A stretch of 20,673 nucleotides of DNA from CAZKTO01 sp964555685. GTDB taxonomy: Bacteria; Chloroflexota; Dehalococcoidia; SHYB01. The position numbers were made by a program, and so were the translations under genes. The stretch's first letter is position 1. Each line of letters begins with the position of its first letter. The notes beneath the pieces were generated by a model. The model made no database searches, had not been told where the DNA came from, and worked only from the letters and a program-made list of their open reading frames with translations. Location of the stretch: contig CAZKTO010000058.1 in NCBI GenBank assembly GCA_964555685.1, forward strand, positions 1-20,673. Reading direction: 5' to 3'. Shown one piece after another: positions 1 to 6,008 of this stretch.

Positions 1-2
1 AC

Positions 3-152
3 GCGATGGACATCGACGAGCTCAAGTCGCCCGCGCTCTACTTCGGGACCACGACAGGACAGCTCTGGATCGGGCGAGACGGCGGCGAGGAGTGGAACTG
101 CCTGTTCGATTCGCTGCCGCCGATCCACTGCGTGAAGGTCGCGGTGGTGTGA
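3..152 (+). CDS. BNR/sialidase-type beta-propeller protein, C-terminal end only
   Basis: This is the last 49 codons of a gene that begins before the window; the stop is TGA at 150-152. The visible residues include ALYFGTTTGQLWIGRDGGEEW, the usual signature of a BNR (Asp-box) / YCF48-like repeat, SxDGGxxW, here R-D-G-G-E-E-W. The end reads LPPIHCVKVAVV, like the last blade of 'glycosyl hydrolase / WD40-YVTN-BNR-like' proteins. Such proteins form beta-propellers, and most annotated as sialidases in this class have no shown enzymatic activity. No substrate can be named from this fragment. It lies upstream of, and in the same orientation as, the attC-like site at 278-338, so a cassette relationship is possible. 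The gap of about 125 nt is long for a cassette gene, however. Confidence 0.6.
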   Translation, partial: AMDIDELKSPALYFGTTTGQLWIGRDGGEEWNCLFDSLPPIHCVKVAVV

Positions 153-277
153 GCCTCACGACGGCGCGCCCGCGCTCATACGTGTGCCCATGGACATGGG
201 ATCGCGCATCGCTTCCACAAGTCCTGCTGTCGGCGTAAGATGCCGGCCGCGATGGGCGTGCAGTATGGAGACCTGCT

Positions 278-338
278 TTCTAACCCGCCGGTTGCAGCGG
301 ACGGCGCTGCGCGCCGCCGCTGAACCGGGGCGTTAGGT
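278..338 (+). mobile_element. attC: Integron attC recombination site (59-base-element type)
   Basis: This 61-bp imperfect palindrome has the attC layout. The right core is GTTAGGT (332-338), a full match to GTTRRRY. The left core is TTCTAAC (278-284), which matches RYYYAAC except for the first base. CTAAC (280-284) pairs with GTTAG (332-336). After a mostly unpaired 3-nt spacer, 288-293 pairs with 323-328, 295-300 with 317-322 and 302-306 with 312-316. Only G294 and A301 are left bulged, and a short apical loop closes the hairpin. Both bulges are on the same arm and at the same two places as the extrahelical bases of classical sites such as that of aadA1, as I recall it. No integrase gene is visible. 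The orientation would place its cassette gene upstream on the plus strand. Confidence 0.75.
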
Positions 339-382
339 ATATAAGCAGAAAGTCCATTGAAACCCACCCCTGCCGGACCAGG

Positions 383-1255
383 TCAGACCTTCGTCACAAC
401 CGCCTCCGCGAAGCGCCCCAGCCCCTCCAGGATGAGCTGCTCGGTGAGGCGGCCCTGGGAGGGGCGCGTCCAGGGCGTCACGGTCAGCCGGCTCGCGCCC
501 GCATCCCGATAGCGCGCGACGACGTCCGGCGTCACGGGCTGATCGGGGCCGACGGTGACCTCGAAGGGCGCGTCCTGACGCCCCGCCGCGCGACGCAGCT
601 CCGTCAGCCGCGCCACGATGGCCCGCGTCTCGTCGAGGCCGTGCCGGACGCCCACCCACCCATCGCCCAGCGCGGCGGCGCGGCGCAGGGCCGGGGGCGT
701 GATCCCGCCAAAGTGGATCGGGATGCCCCCTGGGCGCGACGGTTTGGGGCGAAAGCGCGCCGCGGGGAAGGAGTAGTGCTGGCCCCGGTGCTCGATCGTC
801 TCCTCGCTCCAGAGCCGTCGCAGGACCTCGACGATCTCGCGGCTGCGGGCGGCCCGGTTGCTCCACGACTCGCCCACGATCTCGAACTCCTCCTTCAGCC
901 AGCCGATGCCGACGCCCAGGATCAGCCGCCCGCCGGAGAGCATGTCCACGGTGACGGCGGCCCGCGCCGTGACGAAGGGGTTGCGCAGGGGCAGGATATA
1001 GACGCCGGTGCAGAGCTGCACCCGGCTGGTGACGGCGGCGAGATGGCCCAGCAGGACGAAGGGGTCGAAGGCGGGCGTATCGGGATTGAACGGGGGCGCG
1101 CCGGGGCCGGCGTAGGGATGCGGCGACCGGATGGTGGCCGGAAAGACCAGGTGCTCGGGGACCCAGATAGACTCGTAGCCCAGCTCGTCGGCGCGCCGGG
1201 CGATGGCCAGGTACGACCGCGGGTGGACGCCGCCCAGAGAGAAGCCGATCTTCAC
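383..1255 (-). CDS. LLM-class F420-dependent oxidoreductase
   Basis: This 290-residue TIM-barrel enzyme belongs to the luciferase-like monooxygenase superfamily, F420-type subfamily. The N-terminus MKIGFSLGGVHPRSYLAIAR and the run YESIWVPEHLVFP are typical of the TIGR03619-like group. Further conserved parts are PFVLLGHLAAVTSRVQLCTG, LPLRNPFVTARAAVTVDMLS and GGRLILGVGIGWLKEEFEIVG. Members use reduced F420 or FMN in hydride-transfer or oxygenation reactions, and the substrate cannot be predicted. The start codon is GTG at 1255, chosen because the family begins with M-K-I/F-G. It lies 13 nt after the stop of the enoyl-CoA hydratase-like gene on the same strand, so the two are probably co-transcribed. 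Cofactor use (F420 versus FMN) is inferred from the family only. Confidence 0.85.
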   Translation of the reverse strand: MKIGFSLGGVHPRSYLAIARRADELGYESIWVPEHLVFPATIRSPHPYAGPGAPPFNPDTPAFDPFVLLGHLAAVTSRVQLCTGVYILPLRNPFVTARAAVTVDMLSGGRLILGVGIGWLKEEFEIVGESWSNRAARSREIVEVLRRLWSEETIEHRGQHYSFPAARFRPKPSRPGGIPIHFGGITPPALRRAAALGDGWVGVRHGLDETRAIVARLTELRRAAGRQDAPFEVTVGPDQPVTPDVVARYRDAGASRLTVTPWTRPSQGRLTEQLILEGLGRFAEAVVTKV

Positions 1256-1268
1256 GCCGGGACCCCGG

Positions 1269-2054
1269 TCATTCGACCTGCCAGCGCGGCTCGCGCTTCT
1301 GGACGAAGGCCCGCACGCCCTCTTGGAGGTCCGGGTGGGCGGCCTGGGCCTGGTTCAGGGTCCGGGCGTACTCCAGCGTCTCGTCGAGGCCGGACCAGAC
1401 GGCGTGCTGGAGCGCCTTCTTGACGGCCCGCACCGCCGAGGGCGAGTTCCGCGCGATCTTCTCGGCCAGCTCGCGCGCGGCCTCCTGGAGCCGCTCCGGG
1501 GGCACCACCTCCGTGACGATCCCCAGCTCGTAGGCGCGCCGGGCGCTCATACGCTCGTGCTTGCCGGTCATCTGCATCCGGTTCAGCACCCCCATGGGGA
1601 CCGACCGCGACCAGGCGATGGCCGCGTAGGTCACCACCGTCCCAACCGAGACGCCGGCGTTGCTGAACGAGGCGTTCTCCGAGGCGATGACGATGTCGCT
1701 ATCGACGATGAGCTCGAGGGCGCCGCCGGCGCAGACGCCGTTGACGGCGCAGATGACGGGCTTCTCGACGCCGTTCTGGCGAGCCGTGATGCGCAGCTCC
1801 GTGAGGCTCGAGGCGCGCGGCCTGGGCGCGTCCGCCGAGGCGGCCTCCTTGAGATCGCGGCCGCTACAGAAGGCGCGGTCGCCGGCGGCAGTCAGGACGG
1901 CCACCCAGACGCCCTTGTCCGCCTGGACGTCCTGCCAGATCTCGGGGAGCCACCGGTCCATCATGTCGCGCGTGAGGGCGTTAAGGGCGTGGAGCCGGTT
2001 CAGTGTGATGGTGGCGATGCGGTCGCGCTTCTCGTAGAGGATGTCCTGGGACAT
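1269..2054 (-). CDS. Enoyl-CoA hydratase/isomerase (crotonase) family protein
   Basis: This is a 261-residue crotonase fold. It begins MSQDILYEKRDRIATITLNR; the ATG at 2054 was chosen over an upstream in-frame ATG at 2117 because family members start about ten residues before the ITLNR strand. The two oxyanion-hole segments are visible: AFCSGRDL (61-68) and NGVCAGGALEL (105-115). E114 corresponds to the first catalytic glutamate of rat crotonase. At the position of the second one (the QPE segment) this protein reads FSNAGVSVG, with glycine at residue 134. It may therefore not be a classical hydratase; isomerase, dehalogenase or thioesterase-like chemistry is possible. It is the promoter-proximal gene of a pair with the LLM oxidoreductase. 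A TATACT -10-like hexamer lies about 31 nt upstream. Confidence 0.85.
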   Translation of the reverse strand: MSQDILYEKRDRIATITLNRLHALNALTRDMMDRWLPEIWQDVQADKGVWVAVLTAAGDRAFCSGRDLKEAASADAPRPRASSLTELRITARQNGVEKPVICAVNGVCAGGALELIVDSDIVIASENASFSNAGVSVGTVVTYAAIAWSRSVPMGVLNRMQMTGKHERMSARRAYELGIVTEVVPPERLQEAARELAEKIARNSPSAVRAVKKALQHAVWSGLDETLEYARTLNQAQAAHPDLQEGVRAFVQKREPRWQVE

Positions 2055-2085
2055 GGCGGCGCCAGCGGCAACGGGAATCGCGGCG

Positions 2086-2091
2086 AGTATA
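2086..2091 (-). promoter_or_regulatory. Possible -10 box upstream of the crotonase-family gene
   Basis: Read on the minus strand this is TATACT (5 of 6 to TATAAT), about 31 nt before the ATG at 2054. I see no convincing -35 box 16-18 nt upstream. It is supported mainly by its placement. Confidence 0.3.
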
Positions 2092-2173
2092 CCACGGGCG
2101 GGGCTGGGAGCCCGCACCGCGTCAGGGGCCGCTCCAGGGTCTTACAAAAGTCCTGCCTTCACCCCCATCCTGA

Positions 2174-2225
2174 CCTTCCCCCTCGAGGGGGAAGGGGTTC
2201 CTCTCTCCCCCTTCGAGGGGGAGAG
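2174..2225. repeat. Twin GC-rich palindromes (REP-like)
   Basis: There are two adjacent hairpins between the ROK gene and the crotonase-family gene. The first, 2174-2195, is a perfect 22-bp palindrome centred on CTCGAG. The second has arms CTCTCCCCCT (2203-2212) and AGGGGGAGAG (2216-2225) around a TCG loop. They belong to the family of C-rich/G-rich intergenic palindromes seen in most gaps of this window. No T-tract follows, so a Rho-independent terminator is not supported. Confidence 0.75.
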
Positions 2226-2309
2226 CTAGAGAGGGGGCGAAGGGTCCAGCGCCCCACGCGCCGCATAATTGAAAGACCCTGGGCGCCGCTCGATGGTCCT
2301 CTGACGCCG

Positions 2310-3302
2310 TCAACAACCCGGGCCGCCGCCTGGGGCATGAGGGCCCGCCATCTCCTGGAGCACCAGGGCCGCCGCGCCCACCAGGCCCACGTCGTCGCCG
2401 AAGCGCGTCGTCGTGACCTCCAGCCCGTCCAGGAAGCCCGGCATCGCCGTGCGCTCCAGGGTCTCGCGGACGCCCGGCTCCAGCGCGGCCCAGTTCTGGG
2501 AGATGCCGCCCCCGATGATGACCTTTCTGGGGTTGAAGACGTGGACGAGGCTCGCGATGCCCAGGCCGAGATCGCGCGCCACGGCTCCGACGGTCTCGCG
2601 GGCGAAGGCGTCGCCCTCGGCCGCCGCCTGAAAGACGTGCGCCGGCTGCACCGCGTCCGGACCGCCGGCCAGCGCCCAAAGCGAGCTCTCGCGGCCGGCT
2701 CGCAGGCCCTCGGCCGCCCGCCGGGCGATGGCCGGCCCCGAGACCAGGCTCTCCAGGCACCCGGCGTGGCCGCATCGGGCCAGCGGACCGTTCCGGTCGA
2801 TGATGATATGGCCCAGCTCGGCGGCCAGGCCCCGCGCTCCCAGGAGCAGCCTCCCGCCGGCGATGACGCCGCCCCCGACGCCGGTGCTGATGGTGAGATA
2901 GACCAGGTCATCGACGCCACGGCCGGCGCCGAAGACGTGCTCGCCCAGGGCGGCCAGCGTCGCGTCGTTCCCCACCCACACGGGCGCGTCGAAATGGCGC
3001 GCCAGGAGCGACTGGAAGGGCACCCGCTTCCATCCCGGCAGGCTCGGCGGGTGCAGCATCACCCCGTCGCGGGAGAGGGGCGACGCCAGGGCCGCGCCCA
3101 CGGCCGCCGCCCGCGTGAGACCCCGCTCGCGCAGCAGGCGCGACGCCATCTCCGCCACCCGGCCGGCCACCCGGTCGGGGCCCTCCTCGGCGCGCGTCGG
3201 CTCGCTCAGGCGGCCCAGGACGGCGGCGCGCCGGTCCAGCAGGGCCACCCGCAGGTTGGTCCCGCCCAGGTCGATGGCGATGATAGCGTCTTCGGCGCGC
3301 AC
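2310..3302 (-). CDS. ROK-family sugar kinase (glucokinase-like)
   Basis: This 330-residue ROK protein starts at a GTG (3302). The N-terminal phosphate-binding loop is DLGGTNLR (11-18). The sugar-binding/catalytic segment is VGNDATLAALGE (N112, D113 as catalytic Asp), followed by STGVGGGVIAGG (139-150) and ELGH (162-165). The ROK zinc signature normally reads C-x-C-G-x-x-G-C. Here it is A-R-C-G-H-A-G-C (175-182), so the first cysteine is replaced by alanine while H165, C177 and C182 remain. There is no N-terminal helix-turn-helix, so it is a kinase rather than a NagC/XylR-type repressor. The likely reaction is ATP-dependent phosphorylation of glucose or a related hexose in the cytoplasm. It lies 16 nt downstream of the thioredoxin-reductase-like gene, probably in one transcript. 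Confidence 0.87.
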   Translation of the reverse strand: MRAEDAIIAIDLGGTNLRVALLDRRAAVLGRLSEPTRAEEGPDRVAGRVAEMASRLLRERGLTRAAAVGAALASPLSRDGVMLHPPSLPGWKRVPFQSLLARHFDAPVWVGNDATLAALGEHVFGAGRGVDDLVYLTISTGVGGGVIAGGRLLLGARGLAAELGHIIIDRNGPLARCGHAGCLESLVSGPAIARRAAEGLRAGRESSLWALAGGPDAVQPAHVFQAAAEGDAFARETVGAVARDLGLGIASLVHVFNPRKVIIGGGISQNWAALEPGVRETLERTAMPGFLDGLEVTTTRFGDDVGLVGAAALVLQEMAGPHAPGGGPGC

Positions 3303-3318
3303 GGGATGGGGTACCGCC

Positions 3319-4290
3319 TCACTCCATGCTGAACCCGACGGCGTGCATGGCGCAGGCGTTCCGATGGGTCGAGACGTAGCCGTAGGCGGAGGTGGCCGCG
3401 ATGGCCCCCTGGGCCGCCGCCGTGATCGTTTGCTTGAGGTGGCCGGAGCCGTTGGTCACGTCGCCCGCGGCGAAGACGCCCGGCACGCTCGTCTGCATCA
3501 GCCGGTCCACGTCGATCTCGCTCTGGCGCGTGAGGGCCACGCCCAGCTGCTGCGCCAGATCGACGTTCGGGTCGGAGCCGATCTCGATGAAGAGGCCATC
3601 GAGCGCCAGCTCGGCGGAGCCGTTCAGCGGCCGGTCGAGGGTGACGCCCGCCAGACCATCCCTGCCCTTGAGCTCGACGACGGTGGTCTTGAGCACCTGG
3701 ACGACGTTGGGCCGCTCCTCCAGCATGCGGGCGTTGAGGGGCTCGGGCCGGGTGAAGCGCTCGCCGCGATGGATTATGTAGACCTGGCGGGCGTACTGGC
3801 TCAAGAGAATGGCCCCTTTGACCGCCGAGTCGCCCCCGCCGACGACGCCCGCCACCTTGCCTCGGTAGAGAGGCGCGTCGCAGACGGCGCAGTAGGAGAT
3901 GCCGCGGCCCGTCCACTCCCGCTCGTGCGGCAGGCCCAGCCGGCGCCGCTCCCGGCCTACGGCCAGCACCACCGTCCGCCCGGGATAGCGCCCTTCGCCC
4001 GTCTCCGCCACGAAGCAGTCCCCCTCCCGCGCGATGCGGGTGACCTTCTCATCGACGACGGGGACGTCGTACTTCGTGACCTGCTCCTTCATCTTGAGCA
4101 TCAGGTCGAGCCCTTCGATGGCCAGGAAGCCCGGGTAGTTCTCGATGGTGCCGCCGGTACCCGTCTCGCCGCCGAAGCTCTCGCCGATGACGATGGGCTT
4201 GATCTGGTAGCGCGCCGCGTAGAGGCCCGCGCTGAAGGCCGCGGCCCCCTGGCCGATGATGAGCACGTCGTAGGTCACGGGCGACGCCAT
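3319..4290 (-). CDS. Thioredoxin-reductase-like FAD-dependent disulfide oxidoreductase
   Basis: This 323-residue protein has the low-molecular-weight TrxR architecture. The N-terminal FAD dinucleotide-binding motif is IIGQGAAAFSAG (11-22). The redox-active disulfide is C134-A-V-C137 in ISYCAVCDAP. The second nucleotide-binding loop is VVGGGDSAVKGA (149-160), and the C-terminal FAD contact is GVFAAGDVTN (271-280). The NADPH 2'-phosphate motif HRRxxxR of classical TrxR is altered to HRGERFTR (174-181), so NADPH specificity is uncertain. The ATG at 4290 is preceded by GAGGAG at a 9-nt spacing, which decides against an upstream in-frame ATG at 4365. The expected role is transfer of electrons to thioredoxin or a thioredoxin-like partner. 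No thioredoxin gene lies nearby. Confidence 0.87.
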   Translation of the reverse strand: MASPVTYDVLIIGQGAAAFSAGLYAARYQIKPIVIGESFGGETGTGGTIENYPGFLAIEGLDLMLKMKEQVTKYDVPVVDEKVTRIAREGDCFVAETGEGRYPGRTVVLAVGRERRRLGLPHEREWTGRGISYCAVCDAPLYRGKVAGVVGGGDSAVKGAILLSQYARQVYIIHRGERFTRPEPLNARMLEERPNVVQVLKTTVVELKGRDGLAGVTLDRPLNGSAELALDGLFIEIGSDPNVDLAQQLGVALTRQSEIDVDRLMQTSVPGVFAAGDVTNGSGHLKQTITAAAQGAIAATSAYGYVSTHRNACAMHAVGFSME

Positions 4291-4299
4291 GCGCGGAAT

Positions 4300-4305
4300 C
4301 TCCTC
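4300..4305 (-). promoter_or_regulatory. Ribosome binding site deciding the TrxR-like start
   Basis: GAGGAG on the minus strand, 9 nt before the ATG at 4290. The amidohydrolase start at 7115 has the same hexamer at the same spacing. Confidence 0.7.
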
Positions 4306-4322
4306 ACGAAGGGCCCGGCTCC

Positions 4323-4328
4323 ATTCTA
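4323..4328 (-). promoter_or_regulatory. Possible -10 box upstream of the TrxR-like gene
   Basis: Minus-strand TAGAAT (5 of 6), about 33 nt before the ATG at 4290. No good -35 hexamer is seen at 16-18 nt, so the call rests on position and the one hexamer. Confidence 0.35.
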
Positions 4329-4429
4329 CAGCCTGGGATAGCGCGGGCGGCCCCGCCGACCGCATGCGCCGAAAGGTTCGATGCGAGGCCGGGCGCGTGG
4401 GGTTCGACCTAACCCCCGGCCTTTGGCCT

Positions 4430-4454
4430 CCCCCTTCCCTAAAGTGGAAGGGGG
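4430..4454. repeat. Palindromic repeat, CCCCCTTCC hairpin
   Basis: The 9-bp perfect arms are CCCCCTTCC (4430-4438) and GGAAGGGGG (4446-4454), with a CTAAAGT loop. It is preceded by CCTAACCCCCGGCC, a leader shared with the repeats at 7198 and (as CCTAACCCCCTGCCCC) 16401. Confidence 0.7.
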
Positions 4455-4473
4455 TTCGACCCCGCCCCAGATC

Positions 4474-4530
4474 CGGAGTTTACCCTGAGTCTGCCGAAGG
4501 GCGGAGTTTACCCTGAGCGCAGCCGAAGGG
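4474..4530. repeat. Tandem duplication of a 28/29-nt repeat unit
   Basis: Two adjacent copies (4474-4501 and 4502-4530) both begin CGGAGTTTACCCTGAG and end GCCGAAGGG, with three to four differences in between. The second copy shares CTGAGCGCAGCCGAAGGG with 5950-5967. The unit resembles the widespread intergenic 'CCTGAGC..GTCGAAGGG' repeats of many bacterial genomes. Confidence 0.75.
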
Positions 4531-4616
4531 CTCAGGATGAAGCTCCCCGCAGCCCGCCTGTGGCGGGCGGGGCTTCTGGTGTCTGAACAATCGTGATCGC
4601 AGCAGGAACAGTATGG

Positions 4617-4697
4617 CCCTCTCCCTCCTGTCCCTCTCCTGCAAGGAGAGGGACGATACCCCCTTCCTCTTTAGGGAAGGGGGCCAGGGGGTTAGGG
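4617..4697 (-). repeat. Composite repeat, inverted partner of 7376-7480
   Basis: The reverse complement of this segment matches 7376-7480 almost base for base. It runs CCTAACCCCCTGGCCCC, then CCTAAAGAGGAAGGGGGTAT, CGTCCCTCTCC and GGGACAGGAGGGAGAGG. The other copy has an extra 23 nt inside the first hairpin. The two copies lie in opposite orientation on either side of meaB and the amidohydrolase gene. Confidence 0.85.
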
Positions 4698-4831
4698 CGT
4701 TGCCAACTCCAGGAAGCCAAGAGCGCAACGGTTGAGTAACCTTCGATGTGTCGTGTAACGTGCTTCCGAGGCAAACGCCTCCGGAGCCCCCGCCTGCGGC
4801 GGGGGGCCGCTTTCCGCCCGTCAGCCCGACT

Positions 4832-4852
4832 GTCGAGCCTCCTCGCAATGAC
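4832..4852 (-). repeat. 21-nt exact repeat (partner at 18055-18075)
   Basis: This block ends CTCCTCGCAATGAC and is identical over 21 nt to 18055-18075. On the minus strand it reads GTCATTGCGAGGAG..., the start of a well-known type of dispersed bacterial repeat. Here only this half is recognisable. Confidence 0.75.
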
Positions 4853-4861
4853 GGAAACCCG

Positions 4862-5836
4862 TCACTCATTACGCAGAAACGCATGGTCCCGCAGCAGCGC
4901 CAGCGCCGCCGAGTAGGGGTCCATGGCCCCGGCGCGCACCTGCTCCAGCAGCGCCCGTGCCCCGCCGTCGCGCGCGATGAGATCGTGCAACCGGGCGGCG
5001 AGCCGCTCCTCGACCGTCTTGAAGAACTGGGCCGACGCCCGCCGCTCCCGCCGCCGCTTTAGCTCGCCCGAGCGCTCCATCGCCTCCCGGTGCTTGCGGA
5101 TCGCCTCGGCCAGCTCCTTGACGCCCACGCCCCGGTGGGCCTGGGTCGTCAGCACGGGCGTCTCGCGCGAGGGGTCCTGGGCCCCCAGGCGCAGGCTGAT
5201 GGCGACATCGGCGGCCAGGCGGTCGGCCCCCTCGCGGTCGGCCTTGTTGACCACAAAGATGTCGCCGATCTCCATAAGCCCGGCCTTCATCGTCTGGATC
5301 GAGTCGCCGGCCTCGGGGACCAGCACCACGACGATGCTATCGGCCGCCTCCATCACGTCCAACTCCGTTTGACCCACGCCCACCGTCTCGATGAAGACGT
5401 AGTCCTTGCCCGAGGCCTCGAGGAGCGTGGCGGCTCGCTGGGCGACGCTGGGAACGCCGCCGCGTCCGCCGCGCGAGCCCATGCTGCGGATGAAGACGCC
5501 CTCGTCCTTGTAGTGCCGCTCCATCCGGATGCGGTCGCCCAGGAGCGCGCCGCCGGTGAAGGGGCTCGAAGGATCGACGGCGATGACGCCGATGGTGGGG
5601 GCGCCGGGCCGGCCGCCGTCGCGCAGGTGGGTGATGAGGGCGTCGGCGAGAGTGCTCTTGCCGCCCCCCGGCGGGCCCGTGAAGCCGACGCGGTAGGCCT
5701 TGCCGGCGTGCGGGTAGGCCAGGCGCAGGACCTCGGTGGCCTCAGGGCCTTCCCGCTCAACGATGGTGATGAGCCGAGCCAGGGCGGTCTGGTCGCCCCG
5801 GAGCATGCGGTCGACGAGGGCTTGGGTGGAGGGCAA
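4862..5836 (-). CDS. meaB: Methylmalonyl-CoA mutase-associated GTPase MeaB
   Basis: This 324-residue SIMIBI-class G3E GTPase protects and reactivates adenosylcobalamin-dependent methylmalonyl-CoA mutase in propionate and branched-chain metabolism. Its family was formerly annotated ArgK/LAO transporter ATPase. Visible motifs are Walker A GPPGGGKST (54-62), VDPSSPFTGGALLGDRIRM (88-106), FIRSMGSRGGRGGVP (115-129), ETVGVGQTE (150-158) and the base-recognition motif NKAD (197-200). The length is normal. The start is a TTG at 5836; the next ATG is codon 11 and would remove part of the N-terminal helix that the family has. A TTGACC-N18-TATCCT promoter lies immediately upstream. The mutase itself is not in the window. 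Confidence 0.9.
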   Translation of the reverse strand: MPSTQALVDRMLRGDQTALARLITIVEREGPEATEVLRLAYPHAGKAYRVGFTGPPGGGKSTLADALITHLRDGGRPGAPTIGVIAVDPSSPFTGGALLGDRIRMERHYKDEGVFIRSMGSRGGRGGVPSVAQRAATLLEASGKDYVFIETVGVGQTELDVMEAADSIVVVLVPEAGDSIQTMKAGLMEIGDIFVVNKADREGADRLAADVAISLRLGAQDPSRETPVLTTQAHRGVGVKELAEAIRKHREAMERSGELKRRRERRASAQFFKTVEERLAARLHDLIARDGGARALLEQVRAGAMDPYSAALALLRDHAFLRNE

Positions 5837-5864
5837 GGGATCGCTCTGAAGAAAGTGTAAATCC

Positions 5865-5894
5865 AGGATAGGGGACAGAGGAAGGAGGGGTCAA
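5865..5894 (-). promoter_or_regulatory. Sigma-70-type promoter of meaB
   Basis: On the minus strand, TTGACC (5889-5894) and TATCCT (5865-5870) are separated by 18 nt. The predicted transcription start falls about 20 nt before the TTG start codon at 5836. The -35 box matches 5 of 6 and the -10 box 4 of 6. Confidence 0.5.
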
Positions 5895-5898
5895 GGAT

Positions 5899-6003
5899 AG
5901 CCCTCTCCCCCGCCTGGAGCCTGTCCCTTCGTCAGGCTCAGGGCAGGCTCTGAGCGCAGCCGAAGGGGCACCCCCTCTCCGGATCGGAGAGGGGGCAGGA
6001 GGT
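5899..6003. repeat. Composite palindromic repeat between meaB and the amidohydrolase
   Basis: A 43-bp unit with inverted ends CCCTTCG (5925-5931) and CGAAGGG (5961-5967) lies beside a hairpin of 11-bp arms, CCCCCTCTCCG (5971-5981) and CGGAGAGGGGG (5985-5995). The inner unit contains CTCAGGGCAGGCTCT, also present in the insert at 7404-7418. It shares 18 nt with the tandem repeat near 4.5 kb. It looks like one repeat type lodged inside another. Confidence 0.7.
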
Positions 6004-6008
6004 GAGGA

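Larger units (their letters stand above)
4306..4861. other. Repeat-rich intergenic region between the TrxR-like gene and meaB
   Basis: I see no convincing gene in this stretch. It is a patchwork of short repeats. There is a CCCCCTTCC/GGAAGGGGG hairpin (4430-4454), a 28/29-nt tandem duplication (4474-4530), and a GCCCGCC-TGT-GGCGGGC hairpin (4552-4568). These are followed by a long composite element (4617-4697), a CCCCCGCC-TGC-GGCGGGGG hairpin (4787-4805), and a 21-nt block (4832-4852) repeated exactly near 18.06 kb. Short ORFs here are accidental readings of repeats. The promoter side of the TrxR-like gene lies in the first 60 nt. Confidence 0.7.

Noticed and set aside
1203..3332. 709-codon plus-strand open frame opposite the crotonase-family and ROK genes
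   Set aside because: It is antisense to two clear genes, has low-complexity R/G/P/A-rich content with no recognisable domain, and is kept open only by high GC.
4411..4454. CCTAAC...GGGGTTCGAC element considered as a second attC site
   Set aside because: The right end is GTTCGAC, not GTTRRRY. The stem is a simple CCCCCTTCC palindrome without extrahelical bases, and the same form recurs as an ordinary intergenic repeat.
4474..4530. CRISPR-like array
   Set aside because: There are only two adjacent copies with no spacer between them, so this is a tandem duplication of an intergenic repeat.
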